64,000 nt of DNA from Bacteroides clarus YIT 12056 (GTDB lineage: Bacteria > Bacteroidota > Bacteroidia > Bacteroidales > Bacteroidaceae): assembly GCF_900129655.1 (NCBI RefSeq), contig NZ_FQWK01000007.1:1-64000 (forward strand), written 5' to 3'. The position numbers were made by a program, and so were the translations under genes. The notes beneath the pieces were generated by a model that saw nothing but the letters and a program-made list of their open reading frames with translations, did no database searches and was not told where the DNA came from. This document shows positions 52,095 to 62,097 of the stretch, in pieces. Position 1 is the stretch's first letter; each line of letters opens with the position of its first letter.

Positions 52095-53435
52095 TTACCG
52101 ACCGAGCAATACTTTCTCGGCCTGTTCCATTGTCTCAAAATTAAAGCCATCTACAACTTTCCGCATCAAACCGGAGATTTCGTCATTGCACAGATTACCT
52201 ATACTGCCTTCATGCGTATGATGTACCTCTTTGCCATGAGAGAACTTACCGGCTTCAATGTCCAAACCGACTTTCTTATAAGCATCCCGGAACGGCATAC
52301 CTTCACGAGCCAGACGATTCACCTCTTCCACACTAAAAATAAGCAGGTACTTATCGTCGTCAAGGATATGTTCGTTCACTTTGATTTCGTTCATTATATA
52401 AGTCGTCATCTGCAAACAATCCTTCAACTCCTGAAAAGCAGGCAGGAATACTTCCTTAATAATCTGCAAGTCGCGGAAATATCCGGAAGGCAGATTATTG
52501 GCTATCATCATTATCTGCTGGGGCAACGACTGAAGCTTATTGCATTTGGCACGTGTCAGTTCAAAAACATCCGGATTCTTCTTATGCGGCATAATGCTTG
52601 AACCGGTAGTGCACTCATCCGGCAACTTCACAAACCCGAAGTTCTGGCTATTGAACATACAGGCATCAAACGCCAGCTTGGAAATCGTACCCGCAATGCT
52701 TGCCAAAGCAAAAGCTACATTACGCTCCATTTTTCCACGCCCCATTTGGGCATACACCACATTATAATTCAGCGAATCGAAGCCCAACAGCCGGGTAGTC
52801 ATTGTACGATTCAAAGGGAAGGACGAACCATATCCGGCGGCAGAGCCCAGCGGATTACGATTACACATCTTAAAGGCAGCCTGCAAGAACAGCATATCAT
52901 CCACCAGACTCTCCGCATAAGCGCCAAACCACAATCCGAAAGACGACGGCATCGCTATCTGCAAATGAGTATAGCCCGGCATCAGCACATTTTTATAACG
53001 TTCGCTCTGCATGATAAGCACATGGAAAAGTTGCTCCACAGCTTCGGCGATTTCCTTTATCTCCGTACGGGTAAAGAGTTTCAAGTCCAGCAGCACCTGG
53101 TCGTTGCGAGAGCGACCGCTATGGATTTTCTTTCCCACATCACCCAACTTACGAGTCAGCATCAACTCCACCTGAGAGTGAACATCTTCCACCCCCTCTT
53201 CTATCACAAACTCCCCATTCTCTGCAGCCGCATAGATATTCTTTAATTCCGCGAGCAGCAGGGACAATTCATCTTTCGTCAGCAAGCCGATACTTTCCAG
53301 CATCGTGATATGTGCCATAGAGCCCAACACATCATGCTTTGCCAGGTAAAGATCCATCTCACGGTCACGTCCCACCGTAAAACGCTCTATATCCTTATTT
53401 ACCTGAACGGATTTTTCCCAAAGTTTCTGAGCCAT
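52095..53435 (-). CDS. argH: Argininosuccinate lyase
   Basis: The 446-residue member of the fumarase/aspartase superfamily has the signature GSSIMPHKKNPD, HSGRSRNDQVL and GYTHLQIAMPSSFG. It splits argininosuccinate to arginine and fumarate. It is separated from the rest of the arginine genes and lies 12 bases after the SRPBCC gene. Confidence 0.97.
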   Translation of the reverse strand: MAQKLWEKSVQVNKDIERFTVGRDREMDLYLAKHDVLGSMAHITMLESIGLLTKDELSLLLAELKNIYAAAENGEFVIEEGVEDVHSQVELMLTRKLGDVGKKIHSGRSRNDQVLLDLKLFTRTEIKEIAEAVEQLFHVLIMQSERYKNVLMPGYTHLQIAMPSSFGLWFGAYAESLVDDMLFLQAAFKMCNRNPLGSAAGYGSSFPLNRTMTTRLLGFDSLNYNVVYAQMGRGKMERNVAFALASIAGTISKLAFDACMFNSQNFGFVKLPDECTTGSSIMPHKKNPDVFELTRAKCNKLQSLPQQIMMIANNLPSGYFRDLQIIKEVFLPAFQELKDCLQMTTYIMNEIKVNEHILDDDKYLLIFSVEEVNRLAREGMPFRDAYKKVGLDIEAGKFSHGKEVHHTHEGSIGNLCNDEISGLMRKVVDGFNFETMEQAEKVLLGR

Positions 53436-53447
53436 AAGATTCAGTAA

Positions 53448-53858
53448 TTAGTAATTAATCAGTGACAAGGTCTCTGCCATTTTCTCCAGTCCTTCCTGTA
53501 AAGGTTTCTGCACCATAGTTTTCATAAACGGATTTAATTCCATACCGATGGTGAGTTTCATTTTACATTCCGTTTCTGTAACGGGCACTATCTGTATCCA
53601 CAGATTGAACGGCAGAGGCGAGGTTGTTGTTGCAAACTTGATACACTTACAAGGTTCTTTCTCCACAATCTGCAATACGATTTTCCCAACCGGAGGTACT
53701 TCTATCGACAGCGTTTCCGCATCAAAACTCAAATTCTTCACCTTGTCCTGCGGTAGGCGGTCTTTTACCTTATCCAAATTGCTAAGGTCTGAAAGCTTCT
53801 CATAAACAGCATTTTGCGAAGCAGGTATTACCTTCACCGCGCTCTCAAATTTTGTCAT
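53448..53858 (-). CDS. SRPBCC-fold (polyketide cyclase-like) small protein
   Basis: The 136-residue product starts at the ATG at 53856-53858, giving MTKFESAVKVIPASQNAVYEKLSDLSNL, the usual SRPBCC N-terminus; an upstream ATG adds 8 residues. The remainder is a beta-rich helix-grip pattern ending in an amphipathic helix (MQKPLQEGLEKMAETLSL-like). SRPBCC proteins bind hydrophobic ligands; no function is known for this one. It lies between pyrE and argH. Confidence 0.8.
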   Translation of the reverse strand: MTKFESAVKVIPASQNAVYEKLSDLSNLDKVKDRLPQDKVKNLSFDAETLSIEVPPVGKIVLQIVEKEPCKCIKFATTTSPLPFNLWIQIVPVTETECKMKLTIGMELNPFMKTMVQKPLQEGLEKMAETLSLINY

Positions 53859-53952
53859 AATCCAATGGTCTTTAAAAGACAAAAAGAACTATCCGGACAG
53901 TATCTATCCGAATGGCTCTTTCGTCATAATCTATCATTATATAAAATAAGTC

Positions 53953-54591
53953 TTATTTTCCGGCTTCCCAATGCGCAGGGTCTTTACGCCATTCGTTCAG
54001 CGTAGCCACATCTTCTTCTTCAATGTAACCTGTACGAAGAGCGACTTCCATAACAGCTTCATAATTGGTCAGTGTCACCAAAGGAACTTTAGCATCCTTG
54101 AATGCTTTTTCCGCGATGGGGAATCCGTAAGTGTAAGCGGCAACCATACCGATTACTTCGCATCCGTCACGACGGATAGCTTCAACGGCTTTTAAGCTGC
54201 TTCCACCGGTAGAAATCAAATCTTCCACCACTACCACTTTCATGCCCGGACGAAGTTCGCCTTCTATCAAGTTCTCCAAACCGTGGTCTTTCGGAGTAGA
54301 GCGTACATATACAAATGGCAGGTTCAATGCATCAGCCACCAATGCTCCCTGAGGAATAGCTCCCGTAGCAACACCGGCAATAGCATCAACCTGACCGAAA
54401 CGTTCCAGAATCAGACGCGTAATTTCCAACTTCACGAAATTACGGAGAGAAGGATATGAAAGAGTTTTACGGTTATCACAGTAAAACGGGGATTTCCATC
54501 CTGATGCCCAAGTAAATGGATTAGCGGGTTGTAGTTTAATCGCTTTAATCTTCAACAACTTCTCTGCAAACAATCTTTCTAAAGTTTTCAT
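53953..54591 (-). CDS. pyrE: Orotate phosphoribosyltransferase
   Basis: The 212-residue protein has the PRPP-binding motif VVVVEDLISTGGSSL, and GVATGAIPQGALVADALNLPFVYVRSTPKDHG. It makes OMP in pyrimidine synthesis. It starts its own transcript, with a -7 box at 54623-54630, and the SRPBCC and argH genes follow in the same direction. Confidence 0.96.
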   Translation of the reverse strand: MKTLERLFAEKLLKIKAIKLQPANPFTWASGWKSPFYCDNRKTLSYPSLRNFVKLEITRLILERFGQVDAIAGVATGAIPQGALVADALNLPFVYVRSTPKDHGLENLIEGELRPGMKVVVVEDLISTGGSSLKAVEAIRRDGCEVIGMVAAYTYGFPIAEKAFKDAKVPLVTLTNYEAVMEVALRTGYIEEEDVATLNEWRKDPAHWEAGK

Positions 54592-54622
54592 AGCTAAACT
54601 AACTATTATGATAAATATGCCG

Positions 54623-54630
54623 CAAAAATA
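54623..54630 (-). promoter_or_regulatory. -7 box for pyrE
   Basis: The minus strand reads TATTTTTG, 31 bases before the pyrE ATG, after the recX stop. Confidence 0.58.
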
Positions 54631-54671
54631 CAGAAAGCTAACGAGAATAAAAAAAAGAATACGGATAATTT

Positions 54672-55151
54672 TTACTCCAAATCATCATTTTCATCAGAAA
54701 GCGTAATGCAATGACGAATATCCTTCATTTCGAATCCCCGGCTCAGAGCGAAACGTACCAACTTATTATTCAGCTCGAACTCATTTTCCGCATGAACGCT
54801 CTTGCGCTTGGCCGCCAGTAAATCATTCAGAACGGCAAGATATTCATCTTCGTCAATCTCATTCAGGTACTGAAAGAAAACTCTTTGGGGGATTTTCTTT
54901 AATTGGAGCGCCTGCCCTATCTTTATTTTTCCCCATTTGGCAAAACGGTACTTATCATGGATAAAGGCGCGGCAAAAGCGTTCCTCATCAATGTATTTTT
55001 CCTGTTCCAAACGGTTGATGATACGGTCTATGGCATCATAAGAAATACCCCAACGCTGCAATTTCTCCGTTACTTCCGCACGGCAATGCTCTGCAGTAGA
55101 ACAATAAGCGGCCAGGCGGCTTAAAGCATCTGTTTCTGTAATTTCTATCAT
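54672..55151 (-). CDS. recX: Regulatory protein RecX
   Basis: The 159-residue protein has three RecX helical repeats: ALSRLAAYCSTAEHCRAEVTEKLQRWGI, IDRIINRLEQEKYIDEERFCRAFIHDKYRFAKWGKIKI and QLKKIPQRVFFQYLNEI. It modulates RecA filament activity. Its start overlaps the prmC stop by 4 bases, so the two are coupled. Confidence 0.9.
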   Translation of the reverse strand: MIEITETDALSRLAAYCSTAEHCRAEVTEKLQRWGISYDAIDRIINRLEQEKYIDEERFCRAFIHDKYRFAKWGKIKIGQALQLKKIPQRVFFQYLNEIDEDEYLAVLNDLLAAKRKSVHAENEFELNNKLVRFALSRGFEMKDIRHCITLSDENDDLE

Positions 55152-55984
55152 CGTTCTGCGATTACAATTCGGTCATTTCCGGAAATATCTTTTAGAACCT
55201 GTAGATTGGTATATCCCTGCTCACAAAGCATCGTCGCCGTAGCTTCTCCGTAAGCCCGATTTATTTCAAAATACAACCGGCCGCCGGGCGCAAGCATCGT
55301 CTTGCCCAATTCCGCTATCCGCCGGTAAAAAAGCAATGGATCGTTATCCGGAACAAACAATGCCGAAAAAGGTTCCCAGTCCAGCACATTGCGCTCCATC
55401 GTTTGCTTCTCCGACTCTGTGACATATGGCGGATTACTGACAATGACATCATAACATTCGCTGTCTCCCGGTGTATAGGTCAGTACGTTTTGCCGGAGAA
55501 AGCGTACATTTCCTCCGAGCATATCGTTATTTCGTCGGGCAATATTCAAAGCTTCATCCGAAATATCCCAGGCTGTTACTTTCGCATCCGGAAAGGCTTT
55601 GGAAAGAGAGACCGCGATACATCCGCTCCCCGTTCCTATATCAAGAACACGGGCATCGGACGCAATCTCCTTTAACATCGTTTCCACCAATTCCTCCGTT
55701 TCCGGACGGGGAATCAGCACGCCGGGAGCCACGTGATAGGAACGTTCCAAAAAGCGGGCGGTTCCCTGTATATACTGTATCGGTTCAAAATTATGCAAAC
55801 GAGCGAGAATGCCATCCAAATCCTGCATCTCTTTTGGGGATAAAATTATATCTTTGCCCAGATAATAATCAACCGCCGTCTGTCCCAGTATTTCGCAACA
55901 GACAATGCGGGATAGATTGGCAGCTTCTTGTGCAGAGTAACTCTCCTGCAAAGTACGGCGAATATGAGCAACGGAAATATTCAT
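55148..55984 (-). CDS. prmC: Peptide chain release factor N5-glutamine methyltransferase
   Basis: The 278-residue protein has a helical N-terminal domain and a SAM-binding Rossmann domain: VLDIGTGSGCIAVSLSKAFP and the catalytic NPPY (VIVSNPPYVTES). It methylates the GGQ glutamine of release factors. The start MNISVAHIRR at 55984 is chosen because the -7 box at 56006-56013 would put the transcript start very close to the alternative ATG at 55996. Confidence 0.94.
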   Translation of the reverse strand: MNISVAHIRRTLQESYSAQEAANLSRIVCCEILGQTAVDYYLGKDIILSPKEMQDLDGILARLHNFEPIQYIQGTARFLERSYHVAPGVLIPRPETEELVETMLKEIASDARVLDIGTGSGCIAVSLSKAFPDAKVTAWDISDEALNIARRNNDMLGGNVRFLRQNVLTYTPGDSECYDVIVSNPPYVTESEKQTMERNVLDWEPFSALFVPDNDPLLFYRRIAELGKTMLAPGGRLYFEINRAYGEATATMLCEQGYTNLQVLKDISGNDRIVIAER

Positions 55985-56005
55985 AACGTTCGGCATTTCG
56001 AGCTG

Positions 56006-56013
56006 CAAAAATA
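56006..56013 (-). promoter_or_regulatory. -7 box for prmC-recX
   Basis: The minus strand reads TATTTTTG, 22 bases before the chosen prmC ATG, in the 55-base divergent gap with ribD. Confidence 0.55.
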
Positions 56014-56039
56014 GTGGAAGTTTAAGAGTAATACAAAGT

Positions 56040-57083
56040 ATGGAAGAAGAAAAATATATGCGCCGCTGCATTCAACTGGCTCAAAACGGATTATGCAATG
56101 CCGCCCCCAACCCGATGGTGGGTGCAGTAGTCGTATGCGACGGAAAAATTATCGGTGAAGGATATCATGTACGTTGCGGTGAAGCGCATGCCGAGGTCAA
56201 TGCAATCCGCTCTGTCAAAGAGCCTTCACTGCTGAAGCGCTCCACAATCTACGTCAGCCTGGAGCCTTGCTCCCATTATGGAAAAACGCCGCCTTGCGCC
56301 GACCTCATCATAGAGAAGCAAATTCCTCGCATCGTGATAGGCTGCCAAGACCCGTTTGCCAAAGTAGCAGGACGAGGAATCCAAAAGCTGAAAGATGCGG
56401 GGCGGGAAGTCACCGTCGGGGTGCTGGAACAGGAATGTAGAAATTTAATCCGCCGCTTTATTACATTTCATACCTTGCATCGTCCATATATTACGCTGAA
56501 ATGGGCGGAATCCGCCGATAGATACATCGACAACTTCCGGGAAGGCGGAAAACCGGTTATCTTATCCAATCCATTGACTTCCATGCTGGTACACAAGAAG
56601 CGGGCGGAACATAGCGCCATTATGGTAGGCACACGTACAGCCGAACTGGACAACCCCGGCCTGACGGTACGCAATTGGCAGGGACGGTCGCCCGTACGAA
56701 TCGTTATAGACAGAAAGCAAAAGCTCTCCCCCGAGCTACATTTATTCGATGGAAATGTCCGTACGCTCGTATTCACGGAGAAACCGCATTCTCCACAATC
56801 CAACATTGAATACATTCCCATCGACTTCCGGCAGAATATATTGCCACAAATCATGGAGTATTTGTATGCGCAAGGACTGCAATCGCTATTAGTTGAAGGC
56901 GGAAACATCCTGTTACAGTCTTTCATCGATGCGGAATTATGGGATGAAGCGTTTGTTGAAGAGAGTCCTTCAATGCTGTTTTCCGGTGTTAAAGCACCTG
57001 AAATAGGCGATAAAATACCTTATGCCAACGAACAATATTTCGGTAGAAGTTTTCGACATTACACCGCTGCAAGATTAAGCTAA
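56040..57083 (+). CDS. ribD: Bifunctional riboflavin biosynthesis deaminase/reductase
   Basis: The 347-residue protein has an N-terminal deaminase with zinc ligands in CGEAHAEVNAI and EPCSHYGKTPPCADLI, and a C-terminal reductase (TLKWAESADRYIDN, VGTRTAELDNPGLTVR, LLVEGGNILLQSFI). It performs two successive steps of riboflavin synthesis. It is divergent from prmC. Confidence 0.95.
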   Translation: MEEEKYMRRCIQLAQNGLCNAAPNPMVGAVVVCDGKIIGEGYHVRCGEAHAEVNAIRSVKEPSLLKRSTIYVSLEPCSHYGKTPPCADLIIEKQIPRIVIGCQDPFAKVAGRGIQKLKDAGREVTVGVLEQECRNLIRRFITFHTLHRPYITLKWAESADRYIDNFREGGKPVILSNPLTSMLVHKKRAEHSAIMVGTRTAELDNPGLTVRNWQGRSPVRIVIDRKQKLSPELHLFDGNVRTLVFTEKPHSPQSNIEYIPIDFRQNILPQIMEYLYAQGLQSLLVEGGNILLQSFIDAELWDEAFVEESPSMLFSGVKAPEIGDKIPYANEQYFGRSFRHYTAARLS

Positions 57084-57183
57084 CAGCCTTATTCAAGGGC
57101 ATTTTTATCGAGAAAAACAGCCATATTATCTATAATTTTATATAAAACTTGCCGATAAAGCTGTTTATAGAAAAAAATGTTCC

Positions 57184-57191
57184 TATTTTTG
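57184..57191 (+). promoter_or_regulatory. -7 box for the DUF6242-like lipoprotein gene
   Basis: TATTTTTG matches TAnnTTTG, 29 bases before the ATG at 57220. Confidence 0.6.
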
Positions 57192-57219
57192 CAACTTGTA
57201 AATAAACACTATCTTTCAA

Positions 57220-58566
57220 ATGAGAATAAAGTTTTTAGCAATAATCGCGAGTTTTCTTTTTGTATCAATCGCAATAAGCTCGTGCCTTGACTCTGACGAT
57301 ACAGTAGAACTAAGCTCCGATGCAACGGTACATGCTTTTGGCATCGACACCGTATACGGCAAATATTATAAATTCACGATAGATCAACTAAGCAGAGAAA
57401 TCTATAATCAGGATTCATTGCCAATTGGAGCGGATACGATTATTGACCGCATATTAATCGATACATTCACCGTAAGCGGCTGGATTACTTCGAGAGATGA
57501 AATGAACATCAACGGCGACACGATATTCAACAAAGCCGATTCGGTAGACCTTAGAAAAGCGGTAAACAATGAAACCGGAATGAAGTTTAAAGTACATGCT
57601 CCGGACGGCGTTACTGTAAACGAGTATACTCTCAAAATCAGAATGCATAAGCAAGACCCGGACTCTTTGGTATGGAACCTTATGAGCTCTCCTCTATATG
57701 TGCCCGCTCCTGCAAGTGGTCAAAAGGCAGTATTATTCAATAACGAATTATGGGTATTCACTCAAGATGCGGCATATAAAACGGCTATACAACCTGATGA
57801 AAACAATAAATATCCAAGCGATTGCAATTGGACGAAAGAAGCATATACAAGCTTCCCCAATAATGCCCAATTAAGTTCTCTTGTAACCCTCAGTGGAGAT
57901 AACGGGCAAAAGCTATATATTGTTACGACAGCTAACACCGTATATTCCTCTTCCAATGGAAGTGATTGGAACGAAGAAAACCGCTTTGGGAGTGATGTCC
58001 AAGCATTGATAGCAAGTTTCCCTAATATCCTTACCGTTATTACCAATAATGACGTTTATACCACTAAGGACGATGGAGTTACTAAAGAGTCTGGTGAATT
58101 CAGCGGTACAAACTTTCCTACTGAAAACATATATTCCACCAACTTCGAATCTAACTACCAGCCTCAGGTTATGATAGTAGGCAAGTCCGGCAATGACCAA
58201 TCAGAGCAAACAGTTCCTTGGGTTTCCTCTAATGGTAGCTATTGGGTTCCACTTAATAATACAGCCTATAATGTATATTGCCCTAAACTCGCTAACCCTG
58301 TTGTGATGTACTACGGTGAAAACTATTACATCTTCGGCAGTAAAGAAGAAAACAAGCTTGATGCCATTTACACTTCTGTTGACGGCATATCCTGGCGTAA
58401 AACCCAAAGAAAATTCTTGTTAGACAAAGATATGACAGAAATAACCGCCCCCTATTCCATTGTAGTAAATGCCCCCTATATCTGGGTAATCTTCGGCGGC
58501 AACGGAAGCACAAATGCAGTTTGGCGCGGCCATCTCAACAAGCTGATGTCGGCCGAAGTGCAGTAA
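57220..58566 (+). CDS. DUF6242-like lipoprotein
   Basis: The 448-residue product has a lipoprotein signal (Cys22 in AISSC) followed by acidic LDSDDT. An N-terminal beta domain (about 30-140) precedes repeated kelch/propeller-like blades (for example LYIVTTANTVYSSSNGSDWNEE, YYIFGSKEENKLDAIYTSVDGISW). I recognise it as resembling the DUF6242 family; no function is known. It may sit on the outer membrane. It is alone between ribD and uppS. Confidence 0.7.
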   Translation: MRIKFLAIIASFLFVSIAISSCLDSDDTVELSSDATVHAFGIDTVYGKYYKFTIDQLSREIYNQDSLPIGADTIIDRILIDTFTVSGWITSRDEMNINGDTIFNKADSVDLRKAVNNETGMKFKVHAPDGVTVNEYTLKIRMHKQDPDSLVWNLMSSPLYVPAPASGQKAVLFNNELWVFTQDAAYKTAIQPDENNKYPSDCNWTKEAYTSFPNNAQLSSLVTLSGDNGQKLYIVTTANTVYSSSNGSDWNEENRFGSDVQALIASFPNILTVITNNDVYTTKDDGVTKESGEFSGTNFPTENIYSTNFESNYQPQVMIVGKSGNDQSEQTVPWVSSNGSYWVPLNNTAYNVYCPKLANPVVMYYGENYYIFGSKEENKLDAIYTSVDGISWRKTQRKFLLDKDMTEITAPYSIVVNAPYIWVIFGGNGSTNAVWRGHLNKLMSAEVQ

Positions 58567-58645
58567 TCTTATTATTTCTGTTTCCCTTATATATAAGGTA
58601 TAAAACGAGAATAGTAACCAAGACAAGAGATGTAAGTATAGAAAG

Positions 58646-59380
58646 ATGCTAAATAAAGAAGAACTTGATTTAAGCCGAATTCCACAACACGTGGCAATCA
58701 TCATGGACGGTAACGGACGTTGGGCAAAGCTGCGTGGACAAGAGCGTAGCTTCGGACACCAAGCCGGTGCCGAAACTGTGCATATCATTGCAGAAGAAGC
58801 GTCAAAATTAGGCATCAAATATCTGACTTTATATACGTTCTCCACCGAGAACTGGAATCGTCCTTCTAATGAAGTCGCTGCATTGATGGCGCTTCTTTTC
58901 GATTCTATCGAAGAAGAAACTTTCATGAAGAACAATATCAGATTCCGAATCATCGGAGACCTGACCAAGTTGCCCGCCAACGTGCGGGAACGCTTGGAAA
59001 CGTGTGTCGCGCATACCGTCAACAACACAGGAATGTCTCTGGTACTGGCTATCAGTTACTCATCCCGTTGGGAAATAACGGAAGCGACCCGCCAAATTGC
59101 AACTCTAATACACAAAGGCGAATTAACTCCCGGACAGATAGACAGCAATCTGGTATCCCAGCATCTTACCACCAGCTTTATGCCCGATCCCGATCTGTTG
59201 ATACGTACGGGCGGAGAAGTTCGTCTAAGCAATTACCTGCTTTGGCAATGCGCTTACTCGGAGCTTTATTTCTGCGACACCTATTGGCCGGACTTTCGTG
59301 AAGAGGAACTTTACAAAGCCATTTATGACTATCAGAAGCGTGAACGCAGGTTCGGAAAAACCAGTGAACAAATCAGTTGA
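58646..59380 (+). CDS. uppS: Isoprenyl (undecaprenyl) diphosphate synthase
   Basis: This 244-residue cis-prenyltransferase has the start motif [58 protein letters not shown], and the WPDF motif. It makes the C55 lipid carrier for peptidoglycan and capsule. It precedes bamA by 52 bases in an envelope operon. Confidence 0.96.
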   Translation: MLNKEELDLSRIPQHVAIIMDGNGRWAKLRGQERSFGHQAGAETVHIIAEEASKLGIKYLTLYTFSTENWNRPSNEVAALMALLFDSIEEETFMKNNIRFRIIGDLTKLPANVRERLETCVAHTVNNTGMSLVLAISYSSRWEITEATRQIATLIHKGELTPGQIDSNLVSQHLTTSFMPDPDLLIRTGGEVRLSNYLLWQCAYSELYFCDTYWPDFREEELYKAIYDYQKRERRFGKTSEQIS

Positions 59381-59392
59381 CCGAACAAACAC

Positions 59393-59422
59393 AAATTGTA
59401 AAATAGTAAATTGTAAAATAGT
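59393..59422 (+). repeat. Two tandem 15-bp units in the bamA leader
   Basis: AAATTGTAAAATAGT occurs twice in perfect tandem (59393-59407, 59408-59422), followed by AAAT, directly before the bamA start. It is AT-rich and probably an expanded spacer. Confidence 0.7.
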
Positions 59423-59432
59423 AAATAAAAAG

Positions 59433-62072
59433 ATGTACTATCGTATTTTCTCCATACTCGTAACGTTTATCTGCCTCTTTAGCTGTGTACCGACCAGCTC
59501 GGCACAGGACATTAGCAACACCGATGAAGCCGAAAAGCCGGTTATTCTTTACTCGGGAACGCCTAAGAAATATGAAATAGCAGATATAAAGGTGGTTGGA
59601 GCCAAGAATTATGAGGATTATGTAATCATCGGTCTATCCGGTTTGTCAAAAGGCCAGACCATTACCGTACCCGGTGATGAGATAACGCAAGCTTGTAAAC
59701 GTTATTGGCGTCACGGTTTGTTCTCTGATGTACAAATCACAGCAGATAAAATCGAGGGCGACCAGATTTGGCTTACAATCCATCTGACAATGCGTCCCCG
59801 TGTTTCCGATATCCGTTATCACGGCGTGAAGAAATCGGAACGTGAGGATTTGGAAGCCAGAGTAGGTTTGATTAAAGGTAATCAGATTACACCGAACTTG
59901 ATAGACCGCGCTAAGACGCTGATAAAGCGTTACTTTGACGACAAAGGTTTCAAGAATGCCGATGTCATCATCACCCAGAAAGACGATCCCAACAATGCCA
60001 ATCAAGTCTTGGTCGACATCAACATCGACAAAAAGGAGAAAGTAAAAGTACATAAGATTACCATTACCGGTAACCAGGCCATCACCACCAAGAAACTAAA
60101 GCGCGTGATGAAGAAAACGAATGAAAAGGGAAAGCTCCTTAACCTGTTCCGCACCAAGAAGTTCGTTGAAGAAAACTTTGAAGCTGATAAACAGCTGATT
60201 ATAGATAAGTACAACGAATTGGGTTATCGTGACGCCATGATCGTAAAAGACAGTATCAAGCCTTATGACGACCGTACGGTAGATATTTCCATGGAAATCG
60301 AAGAAGGTCAGAAATACTACTTGCGTAATGTAACCTGGGTCGGTAACACCCTTTATCCTTCCGAGCAATTGAATTTCCTGCTTCGCATGAAGAAAGGTGA
60401 CGTCTACAATCAGAAGTTATTGGAAGAACGTACCAGCACAGATGAAGATGCAATCGGTAACCTCTATTATAATAACGGTTATCTCTTCTACTCGCTCGAC
60501 CCTGTGGAAGTTAATATCGTAGGCGACTCCATCGACCTGGAAATGCGTATCTTCGAAGGCCGCCAGGCTACCATCAACAAGATTAGCATCAATGGTAACG
60601 ACCGCCTATACGAAAATGTAGTTCGTCGTGAACTTCGTACCCGTCCGGGACAGTTGTTCAGCCGTGAGGACTTGATGCGTTCCATGCGTGAAATCCAGCA
60701 AATGGGACACTTTGACCCTGAACAAATCCAACCGGACATTCAGCCGAAACCGGAAGACGGTACGGTAGATATCGGCTATGACCTCGTTTCCAAAGCAAAC
60801 GACCAGGTAGAATTCTCTGCCGGTTGGGGACAAACGGGTATCATCGGTAAGTTGAGCCTGAAGTTCACAAACTTCTCCGTTGCCAACTTATTGCATCCGG
60901 GTGAAAACTATCGCGGTATCCTGCCGCAAGGCGATGGACAGACGCTGACTATCAGCGGACAAACCAATGCCAAATATTATCAGTCATACAGCGTATCATT
61001 CTATGACCCGTGGTTTGGAGGCAAGCGTCCGAATGCGTTCTCGGTATCTGCGTTCTACTCTCGTCAGACAGACATCAGCAGCCGTTACTATAATTCGGCA
61101 TACATGAATAACTATTACAACAGCTATTACAGCGGCATGTACGGTTATGGTATGTACAACTACGGTAACTATAACAATTACGAGAACTATTACGACCCGG
61201 ACAAATCCATTCAGATGTGGGGATTGGCCGTGATGTTCGGTAAGCGTCTGAAATGGCCAGATGACTACTTCCAATTTACAGCAGAGTTGTCCTACCAACG
61301 TTACATCCTGAGTGATTGGCAATACTTCCCTGTTACCAACGGTAAGTGTAACAACCTGAGTATAAACCTCACCTTGTCACGCAGCTCTATCGACAATCCG
61401 ATTTATCCGCGTCAAGGTTCCGAATTCTCGCTGTCGGCACAGTTGACACCGCCTTACTCCTTGTTCGACGGTACAGATTACAGCAAATACAGTACCAGCA
61501 GTCAGGACGACATGAACAAGATGCATAAATGGATAGAATACCACAAGTGGAAATTCAAATCCAAAATATACATCCCGTTAATGGACCCTATCAGCGTAAA
61601 ACGCACTCCGGTATTGATGGGACGCGTAGAGTTCGGTTTGTTGGGACACTACAACAAGTATAAGAAATCTCCGTTCGAAACCTTTGACGTAGGTGGCGAC
61701 GGTATGACAGGATATTCCAGCTACGCAACCGAAAGTATTGCCTTGCGCGGATATGAAAACAGCTCTCTTACTCCTTATGGATACGAAGGCTATGCATATA
61801 CACGTCTCGGTCTGGAATTAAGATATCCGCTGATGCTGGAAACAAGTACCAGTATTTATGCGTTGACTTTTGTTGAAGCCGGTAACGCTTGGCAAGATGT
61901 AAACAAATTCAACCCGTTTGATTTGAAACGTTCTGCTGGTGTCGGTGTCCGCATCTTCCTTCCTATGATTGGTATGATGGGTATCGACTGGGCTTACGGT
62001 TTCGACAAAGTATTCGGAAGAAGTGAGTACGGCGGCAGCCAGTTCCACTTCATCTTAGGACAAGAGTTCTAA
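59433..62072 (+). CDS. bamA: BamA outer membrane protein assembly factor
   Basis: The 879-residue product starts at 59433, where MYYRIFSILVTFICLF forms a signal peptide; the longer frame would include 45 residues overlapping uppS. Five POTRA repeats span about 40-430 (for example ISDIKVVGAKN-like and INKISINGNDRLYENVVRRELRTRPGQLF). A C-terminal 16-strand barrel has a Tyr/Asn-rich surface loop (near 61070-61200) and ends in ...GQEF. It inserts beta-barrel proteins. Two skp-like genes follow. Confidence 0.95.
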   Translation: MYYRIFSILVTFICLFSCVPTSSAQDISNTDEAEKPVILYSGTPKKYEIADIKVVGAKNYEDYVIIGLSGLSKGQTITVPGDEITQACKRYWRHGLFSDVQITADKIEGDQIWLTIHLTMRPRVSDIRYHGVKKSEREDLEARVGLIKGNQITPNLIDRAKTLIKRYFDDKGFKNADVIITQKDDPNNANQVLVDINIDKKEKVKVHKITITGNQAITTKKLKRVMKKTNEKGKLLNLFRTKKFVEENFEADKQLIIDKYNELGYRDAMIVKDSIKPYDDRTVDISMEIEEGQKYYLRNVTWVGNTLYPSEQLNFLLRMKKGDVYNQKLLEERTSTDEDAIGNLYYNNGYLFYSLDPVEVNIVGDSIDLEMRIFEGRQATINKISINGNDRLYENVVRRELRTRPGQLFSREDLMRSMREIQQMGHFDPEQIQPDIQPKPEDGTVDIGYDLVSKANDQVEFSAGWGQTGIIGKLSLKFTNFSVANLLHPGENYRGILPQGDGQTLTISGQTNAKYYQSYSVSFYDPWFGGKRPNAFSVSAFYSRQTDISSRYYNSAYMNNYYNSYYSGMYGYGMYNYGNYNNYENYYDPDKSIQMWGLAVMFGKRLKWPDDYFQFTAELSYQRYILSDWQYFPVTNGKCNNLSINLTLSRSSIDNPIYPRQGSEFSLSAQLTPPYSLFDGTDYSKYSTSSQDDMNKMHKWIEYHKWKFKSKIYIPLMDPISVKRTPVLMGRVEFGLLGHYNKYKKSPFETFDVGGDGMTGYSSYATESIALRGYENSSLTPYGYEGYAYTRLGLELRYPLMLETSTSIYALTFVEAGNAWQDVNKFNPFDLKRSAGVGVRIFLPMIGMMGIDWAYGFDKVFGRSEYGGSQFHFILGQEF

Positions 62073-62097
62073 TTTGTTTAACTAAAACCAGAACGTT

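Noticed and set aside
53436..53465. TAATTAGTAATTAATCA repeats between the SRPBCC and argH genes considered as an operator
   Set aside because: It is a low-complexity AT stretch around the start of argH in a co-transcribed pair; no defined palindrome or promoter.
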